Origin: Zygnema cylindricum
Lineage: Eukaryota > Streptophyta > Zygnematophyceae > Zygnematales > Zygnemataceae
Direction: 5' to 3'
Assembly (NCBI GenBank): GCA_037447655.1
Contig: JBBHKE010003029.1
Span: 222,822 to 286,821 of the forward strand
Length of the DNA: 64,000 nucleotides
In this document: one piece after another, positions 45,533 to 57,710 of the stretch
Position numbering within the stretch: position 1 is the stretch's first letter
Layout: every line of letters begins with the position of its first letter
Notes under the pieces: generated by a model
Told to the model about the DNA's origin: nothing
Database searches by the model: none
What the model saw: the letters and a program-made list of their open reading frames with translations, nothing else
Translations under genes and position numbers: made by a program

Positions 45533-45721
45533 ATCCCGCAGGTAAGAGGGAAGTACTCGATTTTCCCTCGTAGACACGAGGCTGTACGTGCGAATCTCAA
45601 AAACCTCGCACGGCCCGGGGCCCTGCAGCCCGCGACCGTGCGAGACTAGGTTCTCGAGTCGCACGGTGGTCGCACGCCTATGAGGGAAAATCGAGTACAT
45701 ACCTTCACCTGTGGGATAACC
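45533..45721. mobile_element. GC-rich foldback element
   Basis: Imperfect inverted repeat. The left arm (TCCCGCAGGT, then GTACTCGATTTTCCCTC) pairs with the right arm (GAGGGAAAATCGAGTAC, then ACCT and GTGGGA). Inner arms with CCTCGCACGG and CCGTGCGAGA continue the stem. About 190 bp, no coding capacity. It is unlike the surrounding MITEs in composition and termini. Confidence 0.75.
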
Positions 45722-47065
45722 TGTACTTGTTCCACATTCCAATCCTATGCGTATGATGTGATGTCGACTAGGTCATGGGAATGGTCGCATCATATCATCT
45801 TAGGTCAGAAAACTGCTGGAAATCCTTGTACTACTGTGAAATGTTAAACGAGGGTTTGGCTGTCGATGAGAGACTCCGAGAATATGTTGTGGAGGTTTAG
45901 TGAGAATGAGGGACATGTACTTTGCAACAAAAGATAGTGTGGTAAAACTCTGTACGAATTTTCATCGCAGTCAACGCGCAAATTTGAAAAAGCTCCGGGG
46001 GGATAATTTAAGTAAGAATGAAATTACATGGCATAAATTCAGTTTTTGCAAACTCAAAGAAATTTCAGATGCAAACCTGCAGGCGGGTGCAAACACAATT
46101 GTAAATCCACAGGCTCGTTTTTGTGTTTTTTATTAAATTCTCTTTTCTGGTTTTTGCATGTGGCATATTAAGTAATAACCAACTAAATTTTCGGCATACA
46201 AATTCCAATTTTGCTTTCCTGTTATTGGCGTATTAACTGCGATGAAACAGGTTTTTTTTTTTTTTTTCTAACTTTAAAACATATGATCTTACTGCACGTG
46301 CAAATTGGCTTTGCCAAACATTTTTGCCGAATAAAACCCATACCCGTATATTCCTCTAATGAATGTGGTGATTACAGTTAAAACTCTTTGCGGATTACTC
46401 AAAACCTTAATAAAACAAAATAGCAGTAGACAACCGCTACATTCTGGTTTACAGTTTGGAATCAGCTCGACTCAATCGAAGGACCATGGGAAACCCTAGA
46501 TTTAACTGCCAGGAGAACTTAGGAAAAACAAGTCTTAAGCAAAAGTTACAATCCACCTAGTAGCCACGCAAACACAGGATTTGACAAAATTACCGGATAA
46601 ATGAAGAAAAACACCATGTTGTTTGACAATTTTCAAAAATTTGCTGTTGATCTCTGTTTTTACGGATTGCTTTTACTAGGATATGAGATTGTCCTGTGCT
46701 TCTGTTTTCCGCTAGAACACCTGAAAAAACAAATACTCTTTTACACGGACAAGTTGCTTTAAACACACAATGCAAATGATGATCTTCTTCTGAAAGTTGT
46801 TTGTTTATGTGTATACAAGTAATTTCACAATTTAGTAAAAATAACGTCTCTCATGTGTCAACTCCCACAAACTGACAAATACGACCAAAGTCAAAAGAAA
46901 AACTATAATTAAAAAGTGCAAATTGCTGCACTTCATTAAAGGTTTCCATATATTCCGTTATTTTAAAACACACAATTCTATGCGTCTACAGAACAACGTA
47001 ACATCTGCAAAAACTCTGAACTGTCAGAAATTTTCCTTTCCTTGAAGCATAATAAGGAACATCCT
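45722..47065. other. spacer and PP2 gene 3' region
   Basis: AT-rich. The part next to 47066 should include the 3' UTR of the F-box/PP2 gene. Small frames at 45900-46136 and 46590-46775 have no domain. Confidence 0.4.
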
Positions 47066-48196
47066 CTACTTTAGCAGTTGGAATACGAGGCAATCCGCAT
47101 ACACCGCCATGTGTCGCCTGGGCGTGTCGCCGAGCTCGGCAGCGATCTGCATGCAGCACAGTTCGCCCGCCGAGGCCGCGCCGCCTTTGGCCTCCACACT
47201 AATCTCCGCCACTTTCACTTCCGTCCAATCAGGAGCCACTTTCAGACTACGCTGGGAAATAGGAACGTCAGCCACCACGGCCTTCCCTCCGTTGACCGCC
47301 ACTTTGCTTTTCGCAGCCACCTCAAGGCAAATGAAAGGAATGCCCATGCGACCGCCACGTGGACTTCTCGCATTCGTCCGATTCTCGCCACTGCCACAGC
47401 TGCTGCTTTCCCACCCAGGAGAGCACGAACTAGGACTTACAGGGGGCGAATTTAGAGGACTACAGGTGTCGATCTCGTATTGATCCCCTTCGTCTTCCAC
47501 ATTGTCGTCGGATAGAAACTCTCTCCCAAGACACCACATCACCGAATATCGCCCCGAAGGAAGAAACACGTTGACTTCACACGAAATCTTTTTCCAATGG
47601 AGGACCGCCAAGTGTCCTGCTCTCACAAAGGGTGCCATGGTACGACCAAAAGCAGGCGCCTTGGCCCAATACTGTGGTCGTCCGCGGTGACGGTTCCATG
47701 TGATGTCCATGGCCTGGGCGACGGAAACGCTGACACGAAGAGCTCCCGTGCCTTTCTTCACTGCCACGTGTTGCCGCCCTTTGCTCAGATAGACGCCCCT
47801 TCGTAGAGCCCGATAGAGATCTAATCGAGTACAGTTGGCCGAAGAATGGGTGACGGAGGGAGGAGAGGGATTAGGAAAAGAGGAAAGAGAGGGAGAGGGA
47901 CGAGAGAGAGGAAGCATTTTCTGGAAGCCCTGGTGGTGGGCCGGCAGCACGGCCTGCCAGACAGTGTGGGAGGAGGCGGCGGAGGCAAAAAGGTGGCTCA
48001 CACAGGACAAGCGGCTGACGTCATCAGGAGACAAGTGCGTCATCACTTCGGAAAGGCAGCTCTCCGGGAGGGAACCGAGAGGGAACACAGAGGGAGGACG
48101 AGGCGACTCCATGTCTTCCAGGTCGTGAAATGAGAGAGAAGGTTTTTTTTTGCCTACCGTTGGAGGCACAGCAGCCATGGATTTTTTAGTATTCAT
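47066..48196 (-). CDS. F-box protein with PP2 (lectin-like) domain
   Basis: Single-exon frame of 376 residues from the ATG at 48196 (MNTKKSMAAVPP...). An alternative start at 48178 (MAAVPPTVG) has a better context. The F-box is near residues 40-90 (PLGSLPESCLSEVMTHLSPD ... RLSCVSHLFASAA). The PP2 region follows: GRQHVAVKKGTGALRVSVSV resembles the usual entry motif, then WKKISCEVNVFLPSGRYSV and GIPFICLEVAAKSK. The last strand reads YADCLVFQLLK. F-box/PP2-B proteins are thought to recruit glycoproteins to SCF ubiquitin ligases. An acidic Ser/Pro/Gly-rich insertion of about 50 residues sits inside the PP2 domain (around DNVEDEGDQYEID). The upstream TTGTTGCAG|ATGAAT resembles an acceptor, so a 5' non-coding exon is possible. 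Confidence 0.88.
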   Translation of the reverse strand: MNTKKSMAAVPPTVGKKKPSLSFHDLEDMESPRPPSVFPLGSLPESCLSEVMTHLSPDDVSRLSCVSHLFASAASSHTVWQAVLPAHHQGFQKMLPLSRPSPSLSSFPNPSPPSVTHSSANCTRLDLYRALRRGVYLSKGRQHVAVKKGTGALRVSVSVAQAMDITWNRHRGRPQYWAKAPAFGRTMAPFVRAGHLAVLHWKKISCEVNVFLPSGRYSVMWCLGREFLSDDNVEDEGDQYEIDTCSPLNSPPVSPSSCSPGWESSSCGSGENRTNARSPRGGRMGIPFICLEVAAKSKVAVNGGKAVVADVPISQRSLKVAPDWTEVKVAEISVEAKGGAASAGELCCMQIAAELGDTPRRHMAVYADCLVFQLLK

Positions 48197-49396
48197 CTGC
48201 AACAATTATATTTCCTTTCTTTGACTATAAATATTTTACTGCAGATTTTACTGCTATCGCTATAGGATTCCGAGGCTCAAGATAGGTGCGCTGACTAGGA
48301 ATAAGAAGTTGATGGGAGGAGAAGAGTTTACATCAAAAGCAGGCGTGCTCTGCGGCCGCCAGCCAAGAGCGGCCGGCGATAAAGGCGGGCAAAGGCCGGC
48401 GTCGGCGCGCAGCGCAATCTGACGGCCGAGAAAGCGCAGCAGTTCTCGAGAGTGCCGCGATGCGACAGCGGAGTGTGAAACAAGTCAAGCAACAATGAGA
48501 GACGATATCGGACGGTCGTTGGGCATCATCGTCGGATGGTATCTTGTCGTTTTCTGGCGCAACGGCTGACAGCGGCTTTCCACCTTCGATCGAGAGCGTT
48601 TTGGACTGGAGTGGGAGGTCTGCTTTCAGCTTTGCATGGCGTTGGGGGCTTAATGCGCAAGATGTTGACTAGAATAGGAACTTGATGGGAAAGTGCATGA
48701 ATGAGACATAATGCAGAGGATATTGTACGAAAGGTAATAACTGACGCTTTTTACCATATGGGTATGGGTATCCGTACAGCATGGATTGAAATTACGATTT
48801 ATTGAAACCATAGTTCAAAAGTAGGCGTTTTTTGGTAGGCCTTTTGTAGGCCGCCTTTAGCGTAAGTTGTGTTACGGGCTTTCCATGTGATCTTCTTAGA
48901 TCGCTATTTTCATCAGCGGCCGGCCGATCGTCCGAATCTTACGATAGTCCTACCGTAAGTTGTGTTATGGGCTTTTCATGTGATCTTCTTGGATCGTTAC
49001 TTTCATCAACGGCCGTCAGATCGTCCAAATCTGACGGTTTAAATAAAAAGTCGCTCAAAACTCACAGAAAAAGATTTTTTTGTTTGATTTTTTTTTCAAA
49101 TTTAGACATGACGTTTAATTCTCTATCGATCCATGTGCAACTCAACCCTGTTACTAATTTATTTCATTTTGCGGCCAATACAATATGGGTCTTAAGGCCA
49201 TATTGTATGTTTTGCATACAATAGGCATATTGTATGGGCGTACGGTCACCTACTTTTAAACTATGATTGAAACGGAGCGCCCTCCGTTTCGCCTGTCATT
49301 TGTAGTAATGGTGACGTTACTTTATTAGTAAGGGTAACCTTCCATCAGGCTTTCCCAATAATCGTACGGTCGCATTTACTGGCAGTAATATTTGTA
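48197..49396. other. PP2 gene upstream region with GC-rich repeats
   Basis: 48290-48640 is GC-rich and probably promoter or leader of the minus-strand gene. Two units of about 93 bp sharing TAAGTTGTGTTA, GTGATCTTCTT and CGGCCG-type sequence lie in tandem at 48860-48945 and 48953-49040. A motif near TAGGAATAAGAAGTTGATGGGA recurs at 48294 and 48671. Confidence 0.5.
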
Positions 49397-50376
49397 AGGG
49401 CGTGTTCCCATGTAACCGAAACTTTGAAACGTTACTTTGGATTTTAGCGCAGATTTTACGGTGTACTTTTCAAAGTGTTCCTATGTCAATCATTACTTGC
49501 GCCTTCATTAATTCAAATATGTGATAGGTGTAGACGTCTACAAAATATGCGACAGCCTACGATAGTACGAAACGAAATGTAGACGACTACGAAACTTCCT
49601 AGAATTAGTGACGTCTACAAAAACGGCGACGGTTGTATACGTCGAGTTTTTGTGACATTGTAGATGTTTAGGGTTTTGTGACACCGCGAAGTCATGCTAC
49701 TGTACCTTGCGAAGTCATGCTACCTTGTGACGTCATCAACACGTAAACTTTCCGCCATGGCTTTCAGATTTCTTTTCTTACCATTTATCATTCGATACGC
49801 CATCAAAATGAGACCAAAAATATATATAAAAAAAGGAAAAAAATATATCTTTCATTTGATACTATTATTGCTGCATTTCATTTACAGATGAAAGAAAGAG
49901 GAGCGGTCGAATGAAAAAGATGGGGAGAGACGAGGACGTTGTAAATTTTTGCTAAGGACCCATGAATGAAAGTGGAGGTCCAAGATCCCAACGGATTTTT
50001 TTCTGTACATGCTCGTCATTTTTGTACGTACATGCGCGTGACGAGCATGGAAAAAAATAGCGTGTACTCACCCTCGTTCAAAAATTGTTGAAGAGGTTTC
50101 ACGCGTGCAATACCTGCTTTTTATTCGTCGATAGGGTGTTATTTTGGTTAAAATCAGATCGCGATTTGATTCCATTACAAGTGTGAAGATGAGCTGGAAG
50201 TGGGTCACGATGAAAATATCGCCAAATTGCCGTACCTTCCAAGTTCCAAGAGGACGCAAATTGTACTTGTGTTTTTGCCCATTTTTCGTACATTGTAATA
50301 TTTTATCGTTGGAAGTCCCATTTTCTGTGAAAACGACGGAAAAAAACCCTTACTTGAACACATGGAAACACGTTCT
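49397..50376. mobile_element. unclassified DNA transposon, copy B
   Basis: About 980 bp with inverted ends AGGGCGTGTTCCCATGT and ACATGGAAACACGTTCT. The first two thirds is present inverted at 25154-25797, and the last 300 bp matches the 24911/25911 repeats (GAAAACGACGGAAAAAAACC then CCTTACTT). No transposase frame is recognised. Confidence 0.75.
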
Positions 50377-52377
50377 AACACCTTTCCATCAGGTCGTGCC
50401 AATGAAGCAAAAAATGTTTACGTGTTAGATCGCGATTGGTACCACGTATGATCTTCTTGAGCCGCCCAGGATTGATGAAAGATTTGAAAAGTTCAAAATC
50501 TCAACTGCGTATCTCTACGGGCGGACGCGGATTAAAATATCTAGTAGCATCACGCTAATGTACAATCTGCACGTCCTTGTGTTTGCCGTTGTACCAACGG
50601 TCACGAAAACCGTTGCAGAATGAAGATTTGTACAAATGTCCATGAAGGTAACATTTGTACGTTCATGAATTATCGTTGTACCAGCGGAGGCGTGACAAGA
50701 TGTCCTACAACCAAGATTTTGTCGTCGAACAGGGTGGCTTTGATGTAAGAAGGTACACGCCATTTGCCACATGTAAGTTTATAACTCCACATCCGTCGTG
50801 GATTGACTCTTACGTCTACAAGTGGACCAATAGACGCGTCCAGTAAGCGCAAAGTGTCCTCCTGAGGACAGTTGGAGGAGACTATCCAGACATTGGATAT
50901 AAGGGGCGTTTGCGTCGAAAATTCGAAATCGGATGGTGGAAGTTTTCGCCAAAAATTATGGAGAATCTTGACAAATTTCTAGTAAACATCTTTTGTAAAA
51001 CAAAAAAAAAGCAGTACGACTTAGTACGGAAATGTACTTTCTCCAGTTAAACAACCCAACTTTTCGCCTGATGGAAGATTACCCTAATCCATTTTCGATT
51101 ACATCTTCCCACAAATTAGACAAAAGCTGCGTGTGTGTGCACACCATCAATAATCATAATTTTCATAAAGTGTCCACACAATATAAAGTTTTCAAATATA
51201 CCGACAATTTTTTGAGGTGATTTGTAAACGTGAAGGTTGAAAGGTTGTTATTTTCCATCTTTGTTTTCTTCTTCTTTTTTTCCCTGTCTTTTGGCATTCG
51301 TAATTTTTTTCTTTCTCAAGAATAATGATGTAAAGACTATTTTGCGATACTTGATATAGTGTACTAGTTCCTCTCTCGATACGCGACATTTTCGTTATTT
51401 TCGGGTTGAGACGGTACTCTATACACAACCATTGTAGTCCGATTACAAGTGGATGTCGAATTACTAAAATATTTTGAAGTATTTGAGAGATCTTACAAAT
51501 CTAGCTGATCGTGACGTTGGGATAAGAGTGTTACCCCTTTGTATTAAACATACATGCTACATGAGTACAATGGCACCCATAATTGTCGTTTACAACTTTT
51601 TTAGGTTCATGTTATTGCAATGTGGAAATGTACAACATGTCGTATAATGTTAAAATTGAGAATCTTGTCAAATAAAGTTTTTGATGATTTTTTATTTTGG
51701 CTAAGGGTTCGCGTCCATATCCTAGTATGGATCCTGTTTTGATGTTTTGTGCAATACAAGAGTTCGTTTAACGTACGTTTTGTTACGCTCAACAATTAAT
51801 GTTTTGTAGAAACACGTTTTAGGTCTAAAACATTATTTAAGTTTTAAGGGGTGTCTTAGTGTTTAGGTAATGCTTCATAATAGAGAATTAAAGAGGCACG
51901 TTTTCAATACGGCGTATATTAAAGTTTTGTGTTTCAAATACGAAGTCAGCCATCAACTTTGAGTGATTGTGAGAGCTTTGTAAAAAGAAAATGGCTTTCG
52001 GCATAGCACATATGTAAAAACTGATGTGTTGTGTGTCAACGAGTGTGTTATTAATTTCGTGAATTTTCCGGTTATATTGAGTTATGTTTGGAATTGATCA
52101 TATCATTTATGTTAGAGCGTATATTAAATATGCTTGAAATTTTTCAAGAGTGGGTGGTGATCGCTAAGCAACAATCAAATCACAAATTGAAAGCGATGAC
52201 ATTTGGTAATGGACGTGAATTTATACCATTTTGAGATTATTGGAAGGGGACAATGTCGTAGTTTATCTTATATTCGAGAGACACCGTATTAATCGTAAAA
52301 TATAGCTACACTTGGCGATTAACATTCGTTTTTATTGATAAAACTTTGGATGATTTGTGGAATGGTAGTGTCATGTG
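50377..52377. other. intergenic, no gene seen
   Basis: AT-rich, with a short transposon-like block near 50990-51080 (CAGTTAAACAACCCAACTTTT, also seen near 8080) that marks an old mobile fragment. No supported coding region. Confidence 0.45.
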
Positions 52378-53598
52378 TGTTGTTCTAGAACCACCGCTGC
52401 AGCAAGAGGACCAGCAGTAGCAGTGGAAGTAGACATGAAAACAACAAAAGCTATCAAACACCTACTCAATAGCCAACTTTCAGCTTACACAAAATATGAC
52501 TCAAAAGGCCAATATGCCTCAAATTTTTCAAAATAATAAACAATGGAGTAAACTAACAATTAAAAAAAATTGCAGTCCAAATGATTTATTAAACCATAAA
52601 ATATGACTCCTAGAAGTTTCCCAAAAACTGCCCTTAAAATGTAATAATCCCAAAACTGGATGATACAAAATTGTCTAAGTCATAAACTATATACTCACAG
52701 TGAGTATCTACTGGTCACAATAATACAGGTGACTCCACAACATTACTATCCTGACTAACGACAAAGTATTCAGCCAAAGTATTGAACCTGTACTTTACTG
52801 TACCGTATGTACCTCCAAAAACATAATTACTACAGGCCGCTAAATGAACAGTGAAACAATATTAATTAATTCGCTAGACGTTAACTTATTGTTTTCCAAA
52901 TATTTACAGATATTGTGCGTACAAGTAATGTTGTCGATGCTTAGTCAACATCAGCCGCAAAAGTCCAGATGAATGTTGGTTCGATGGTACGAACGTTCAG
53001 AGTGTGTACGGCACACTCAGTCATTGTGGTCCCCGCTTTAATCGCGTCCGTCGAATCTGTTTCTTATCAACGATAATCCTTTGATTTCGTACGGTACTCC
53101 CAGATGTCGAGCTCGGTCTCCGCCCGTCAGATTCACCAAAACCACCCGTATTATTCTTGACACGTGTATGTGGATGTCGACGCAACTCCAGAATACCTGC
53201 ATTAACTTCTCTTGCCGACTTGTGGTCCCACGTGAATCACGCTTTGTGGTCCCAGGTGAATCGTGTCCGTTGGCAATAATTTTATCAATGACCATAGCGT
53301 CGAACCGTACCATATATTTCCGGAATAACCGGTTGAGATTCCGTTCGTCCGATCCGGTGAATCCAATCGTCTCCTACGTGACGCGTGTAACTGACTGTCG
53401 GCGCCACTCTGTAAAACCTACAAACGTCTCTCTTGCCGACGCGCGTCCTTGTAAAAGTACAATACACTCTATTGTACTTTTGCTAGTGTAATACTAATTA
53501 AGGTAAGTACTACAGTAGACTACTTAGAAAATATTATAAGTTATTTAAGTCTCATCTCACAACCCTATCTACTGAAATAAAGATTTCCAATTACAACA
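52378..53598 (-). repeat. 3' LTR of the copia element
   Basis: 1221 bp, about the same length and sequence as 57711-58917. It contains a perfect hairpin motif AAAGTACAATA ... TATTGTACTTT near 53452-53478, present in both LTRs. Confidence 0.93.
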
Positions 53599-53621
53599 CT
53601 CCCCTAAATCTTTAGACTCAG
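53599..53621 (-). other. polypurine tract
   Basis: On the minus strand GATTTAGGGGAG lies directly before the 3' LTR, the expected position and composition for the plus-strand primer of an LTR retrotransposon. Confidence 0.75.
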
Positions 53622-56400
53622 TTACTCACTTAGGCCAATGGCTTCTCTGCAAAATTGCAACTTAGGAGCAGGAAGGGCTTTAGTTAACATGTCTGCCACC
53701 ATCTCCTCATCCGGTAAATAACACAATTTAATCACTTTTGCAATCACTTTTTCTCTGACAAAGTGTAGTGTAACATCCATGTGTTTGCTTTTAAAATGAT
53801 GACTGGGGTTAGAGGCAATGGCAATACCTGCCTGGTTGTCAGATCAGATAAACTGAGGACCTGTTTGCATATACCCAAGTTCTTGTAAAATAGACTTAAC
53901 CCATAAGAGCTTCTTGAGAGCGGAAGCTGCTGCCGTGTATTCTGACTCCATTGTGGATTGAGCTGTAACCTTTTCTAGTTTGCTACTCCAGCAGCAAGTT
54001 CAATCTCGAATCTTAAGAACAAAATTGGTTGTAGATTTCCGGCTTGGCATTTCTCCATAGCTAGCATCGTCCACGTCTGTATTTTCACTTCTACTATTCC
54101 GAGTACAAGCTTAAGATTTTGAGTTCATGCAAGATATATCAACACCCTTTTTGCTGCTTCCCAGTCTGTCTTTTGAGGATTTGCAGACTTCTACTCAAGA
54201 CCCCGATAGCTGTTGCGATATCAAGTCTCGTACAGTTTATAAAATATATAAGACGTCCAACTACCTGTCTATATGGCTTTGAAGCCATGAACTCCTCCTC
54301 CCCTGACTCTAAACTCTCACTCACCATTATGTCTGAATCTGAATCCCTTCTTTCAAATTTCTGTCTGAATTCCATGGGAGTTATAGATCCTTTTACATCT
54401 TTCGTTTCAAATCTTTCCAGCATGTTTCCTATTGTTTCTTTCTGTGTCAACATAATCAGCCTCTTGTTTCTGTCTCTTTCTACCTGTATTCCTAAGATGC
54501 ACTTTGCATCACCGAGGTCCTTCATCTCGGACCTAGACCTTAAAGCCGCTTTAATGCGGTTTATTTCATCCAGTAACTTACTTATTAATAATAAGTCATC
54601 CACATATACATCAATGTATAGTATCCCATCCTCCCCTTGTAAAACATATACATAATAATCTGAGCTAATTCTCTTAAAGCCTAGCCCATTCAAAAACTCA
54701 TCTAACTTCAAATTCCACTGACGCAGGGCTTGTTTTAGCCAATGCAAATATTTCATCAATTTACAAACTAATTCTTCCTTTCCCTTTTCAACATACATTT
54801 CGGGTTGTTTCATATAAATGGTTTCTTCTAAATCTCCATGCAAAAAGGCCGTTTTAACATCCATTTGATGTATTTCCATATTCTCTATAGTCGCTAGACT
54901 TAGCAAAATTTTGACAGTGGGAAATCTGACAACTGGAGAGAAGGTTTATTCAAAGTCAAAACCTTCTTTTTGATTGTACCATTTGGCCACTAGTCTGGCA
55001 TTATACCTTTAAATGGTGTTGTTCGGGTTCAGCTTCACCTTGAATACCCATTTGCTGCCGATGGCTTTGCTGCCTGGAGGAAGATCCACTAGCTCCCATT
55101 TATGTGCCTCCATAATAGACTTCATTTCATCGTTTGCCGCCTCGATCCACTGATTTCTCTCAAGTGATGAGAAGGCATACTGGATCGTTAGAGGCTCATT
55201 TGTAGCTGCAAAAAAAGCAAAGTGAGAGTTTGCTTTCAGACGGCTGCTAGATCTCTTTCCCCTCGGAAATTCTGAGGCTGAAATCGTCGGCAACTTATGA
55301 TTTTTATGTTTTGTTTGAACCTTAACTTGAGCTGGTACTGAGTGTGTAGCAGTTCCTTCCACCTGAGGTGTAGCTTGTGGTGAAGAATACTGTGAAGGCA
55401 CTGAAAGAAGAGGTGTCCCACTTGCCGGTGGAAAGTAGACTCGCTGCGATGGTGAAAAATGACATATTCCTGCTTATCTTTTGCCGATTGATCTGACACT
55501 TTAAAAGGTCAACCGAATCCTGTTCATCTTTAATCTGGATATTCCAAGAGATAATTACTTTCTGTTTCTCAAATACAAGAACTCTATATCCTTTCGCATT
55601 TTCATCATACCCCATAAAAATCCCAAGTAGGCCTTTAGCCTCCATTTTCCATTTATCTTGTGAAGTATCTAAAATAAAATACTTGTTCCCAAATATCTTA
55701 TAGTGACTAACATCTGGTTTTTCTCCTGTCCAAAGCTCATAAGGTGTAGTGCTAACAGATCTGGAAGCAATTCTATTTTTAATATAAACAACACAGTTAA
55801 GTGCTTCAACCCAGAATTTCAAATCTAGCCCTTTATCTGCAAGCATGGACCGAGCTCTCTCTGTCAACGTCCTATTTAATCTTTCAGAAACACCATTCTG
55901 TTCTGGTGTATATGGAACTATAAGATTGTGACTGATACCTTATTGAATGAGAAATTTTTCAAATTCTTTTGATGTGTACTCTCCCCCATTGTCCAATCTC
56001 AACGCCAAGATTGGAACTCCATGAAGCTTTTCCGCCCACGCATTGTAGTGTTTGAAATGAGTAAACACCTCACTTTTATGTTGCATGAAGTAAACTTTGG
56101 TGTACCTTGAGTAGTCATCTGTAAATGTTACCATACTGTGGACGCCTCCAGCCGAAGCCACTTGTGAAGGACTGAGAACATCAAAATGAATTAGCTGTAG
56201 AACTCTTTCCGATCTGTGGTTTGTTTCTTGTGGAAATGGCAATTTGTGGATCTTGCCAAGTGAACAACCATCACATGATTTTACATGATGAGAGGTGAGA
56301 GAAACTCCATCAACTTTTCCCGAATTCACCATTTTCTTTAGACTATCATAATTCATGTGTCCTAATCTTTTATGCCACAACTCATTATCAGATTGGTCAC
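53622..56400 (-). pseudogene. copia pol: integrase, reverse transcriptase, RNase H (broken)
   Basis: Reading on the minus strand from about 56400. A GAG-pre-integrase block with HKRLGHMNYDSLKKMV and CDGC is followed by the integrase core (FTDDYSRY, LRLDNGGEYTSKEF). A stop lies after KFLIQ near 55940. The frame resumes with GVSERLNRTL. The reverse transcriptase N-part (WELVDLPPGSKAIGSKWVFK) has a stop after NPNNTI and another before TFSPVV. The catalytic YVDDLLL is intact near 54590. RNase H retains MESEYTAAA and SDNQ, but the codon before SDNQ is a stop. The frame ends at 53622. It cannot make a working polyprotein. Confidence 0.92.
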
Positions 56401-56599
56401 ATTAGTAGAGAACATCATTTTCCTTATATTCAGCCATGTCCATCCGGTACATTTTGCTAGCATCTCTAGTTCTTGTTACTGCTACTTTTCCTTTCTTGCT
56501 AACAACCTGTCTACCTGCTTTCAGAGTGACTTCAAAGCCTTTGCTTTCCACTAATGATGTAGAGAAAATATTATTTTTAAATTATAGAACATACAAAAC

Positions 56600-57700
56600 A
56601 TTGTGAAGAGTTCTCTCTACCAACTTTCATCCCACACATCATCCTGCGTTGAGGTTTGAACACTCATCCCACAAGCATAGTATATACTATTTGGAAGCGT
56701 TTGCTGCAGATTTGTAAAAGCCGCCTTGTTCCAGCACATGTGGGCCGATGCTCCCGTGTCCATGATCCATCCTGCATCCTTCGGACCCTCCATTGCTGCC
56801 GCCATAGTAAATATCTCCGCTTCCTCTTGCTCATTGAAGCTCAAAGACTCATCTACATCAGTTGCAGAAGCTGAAAAGATAACATTTCCATGAGTAGGAT
56901 TTTTAGTAAAACCTCTGTGATATTGGCTTTGTTGCCAACCCGGCCTGTATAAACCTGTCTCATTAGCCTTTTTCAGCTTAGGAAAATACCTGTATCCATG
57001 ACCCTTCTCATAACAATAAAAACAAGCAGTAGATGATTGTCTATTTGGCCTCTGATTAAACTGATTCTGATTTTGGTTAAACTGATTCCTATTCTGATTA
57101 AACTGAGCTCTTTTGTCAAAGTCCGTTGCAAAAGCTTCAACCTTTCCTTCTCTTTCAAGGATTTTAGTATTAGACTCTTCCTCCAATATAAGATTATATG
57201 CTAATTGAAACGACCAACTAGCTTTATCATGACTTTTTAACTGAGCAGACACACCTTTAATGCTACTAGGAAGTCCTCTAATAAGCAAAGCTGCCTGTTG
57301 AAACTCAGGAAATGACCCCCCAGCAGAAGAGTGTGCATGAATAAGTGCACGAAAGTTGTCACAGTACTCGACCATAGTGCCCCCTGAGTATTTGTACCCC
57401 CAAATTTTTCGAGCCACCAAGACCTCCTCTTGGACATTCGCTTTCTCAAAAGCGGATTTTAGTGATGTCCAAATCTCCTTTGCCTTCTTCATTTCCAGGC
57501 GAGACATGACCAGATTTTATGAAATACAAAGAATTAGATTGTTCCTTGCCATTTAATTCCTTTTCGCCCAACTTCGATCTGTTTCATCAAGGGAGCCATC
57601 CAAAACCCCCAATAAGTCAACAGTTTTCAAACGAAGATTCAACCATCGCCGCCCAATACGCATACTTTTGGCCATTCAAGATAGGAATTCTTGACGAAAG
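56600..57700 (-). pseudogene. copia gag and protease (broken)
   Basis: The main open part is 57507-56617. It carries a gag capsid-like region (LKSAFEKANVQEEVLVARKI, LLIRGLPSSIKG), an Asn/Gln-repeat stretch and a knuckle-like CFYCYEKGHGYRYF in which the last cysteine is missing. The protease motif MDTGASAHMCW is intact. The gag start lies upstream in another frame (IPILNGQKYAYWAAMVESSF near 57620-57680), separated by a stop and a frame break. Confidence 0.88.
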
Positions 57701-57710
57701 GCCCATAACC
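57698..57710 (-). other. primer binding site, half-tRNA type
   Basis: Directly after the 5' LTR the minus strand reads GGTTATGGGCC. This is complementary to GGCCCATAACC in the anticodon arm of plant initiator tRNA-Met, not to its 3' end. Internal, half-tRNA priming is known from Drosophila copia and some algal copia elements. Confidence 0.7.

Noticed and set aside
47078-47806. Long plus-strand frames opposite the F-box/PP2 gene
   Set aside because: Shadows of a GC-rich coding exon on the other strand.
53081-53491. 136-codon plus-strand frame in the copia LTR
   Set aside because: Lies in LTR sequence and is broken in the other LTR; no domain.
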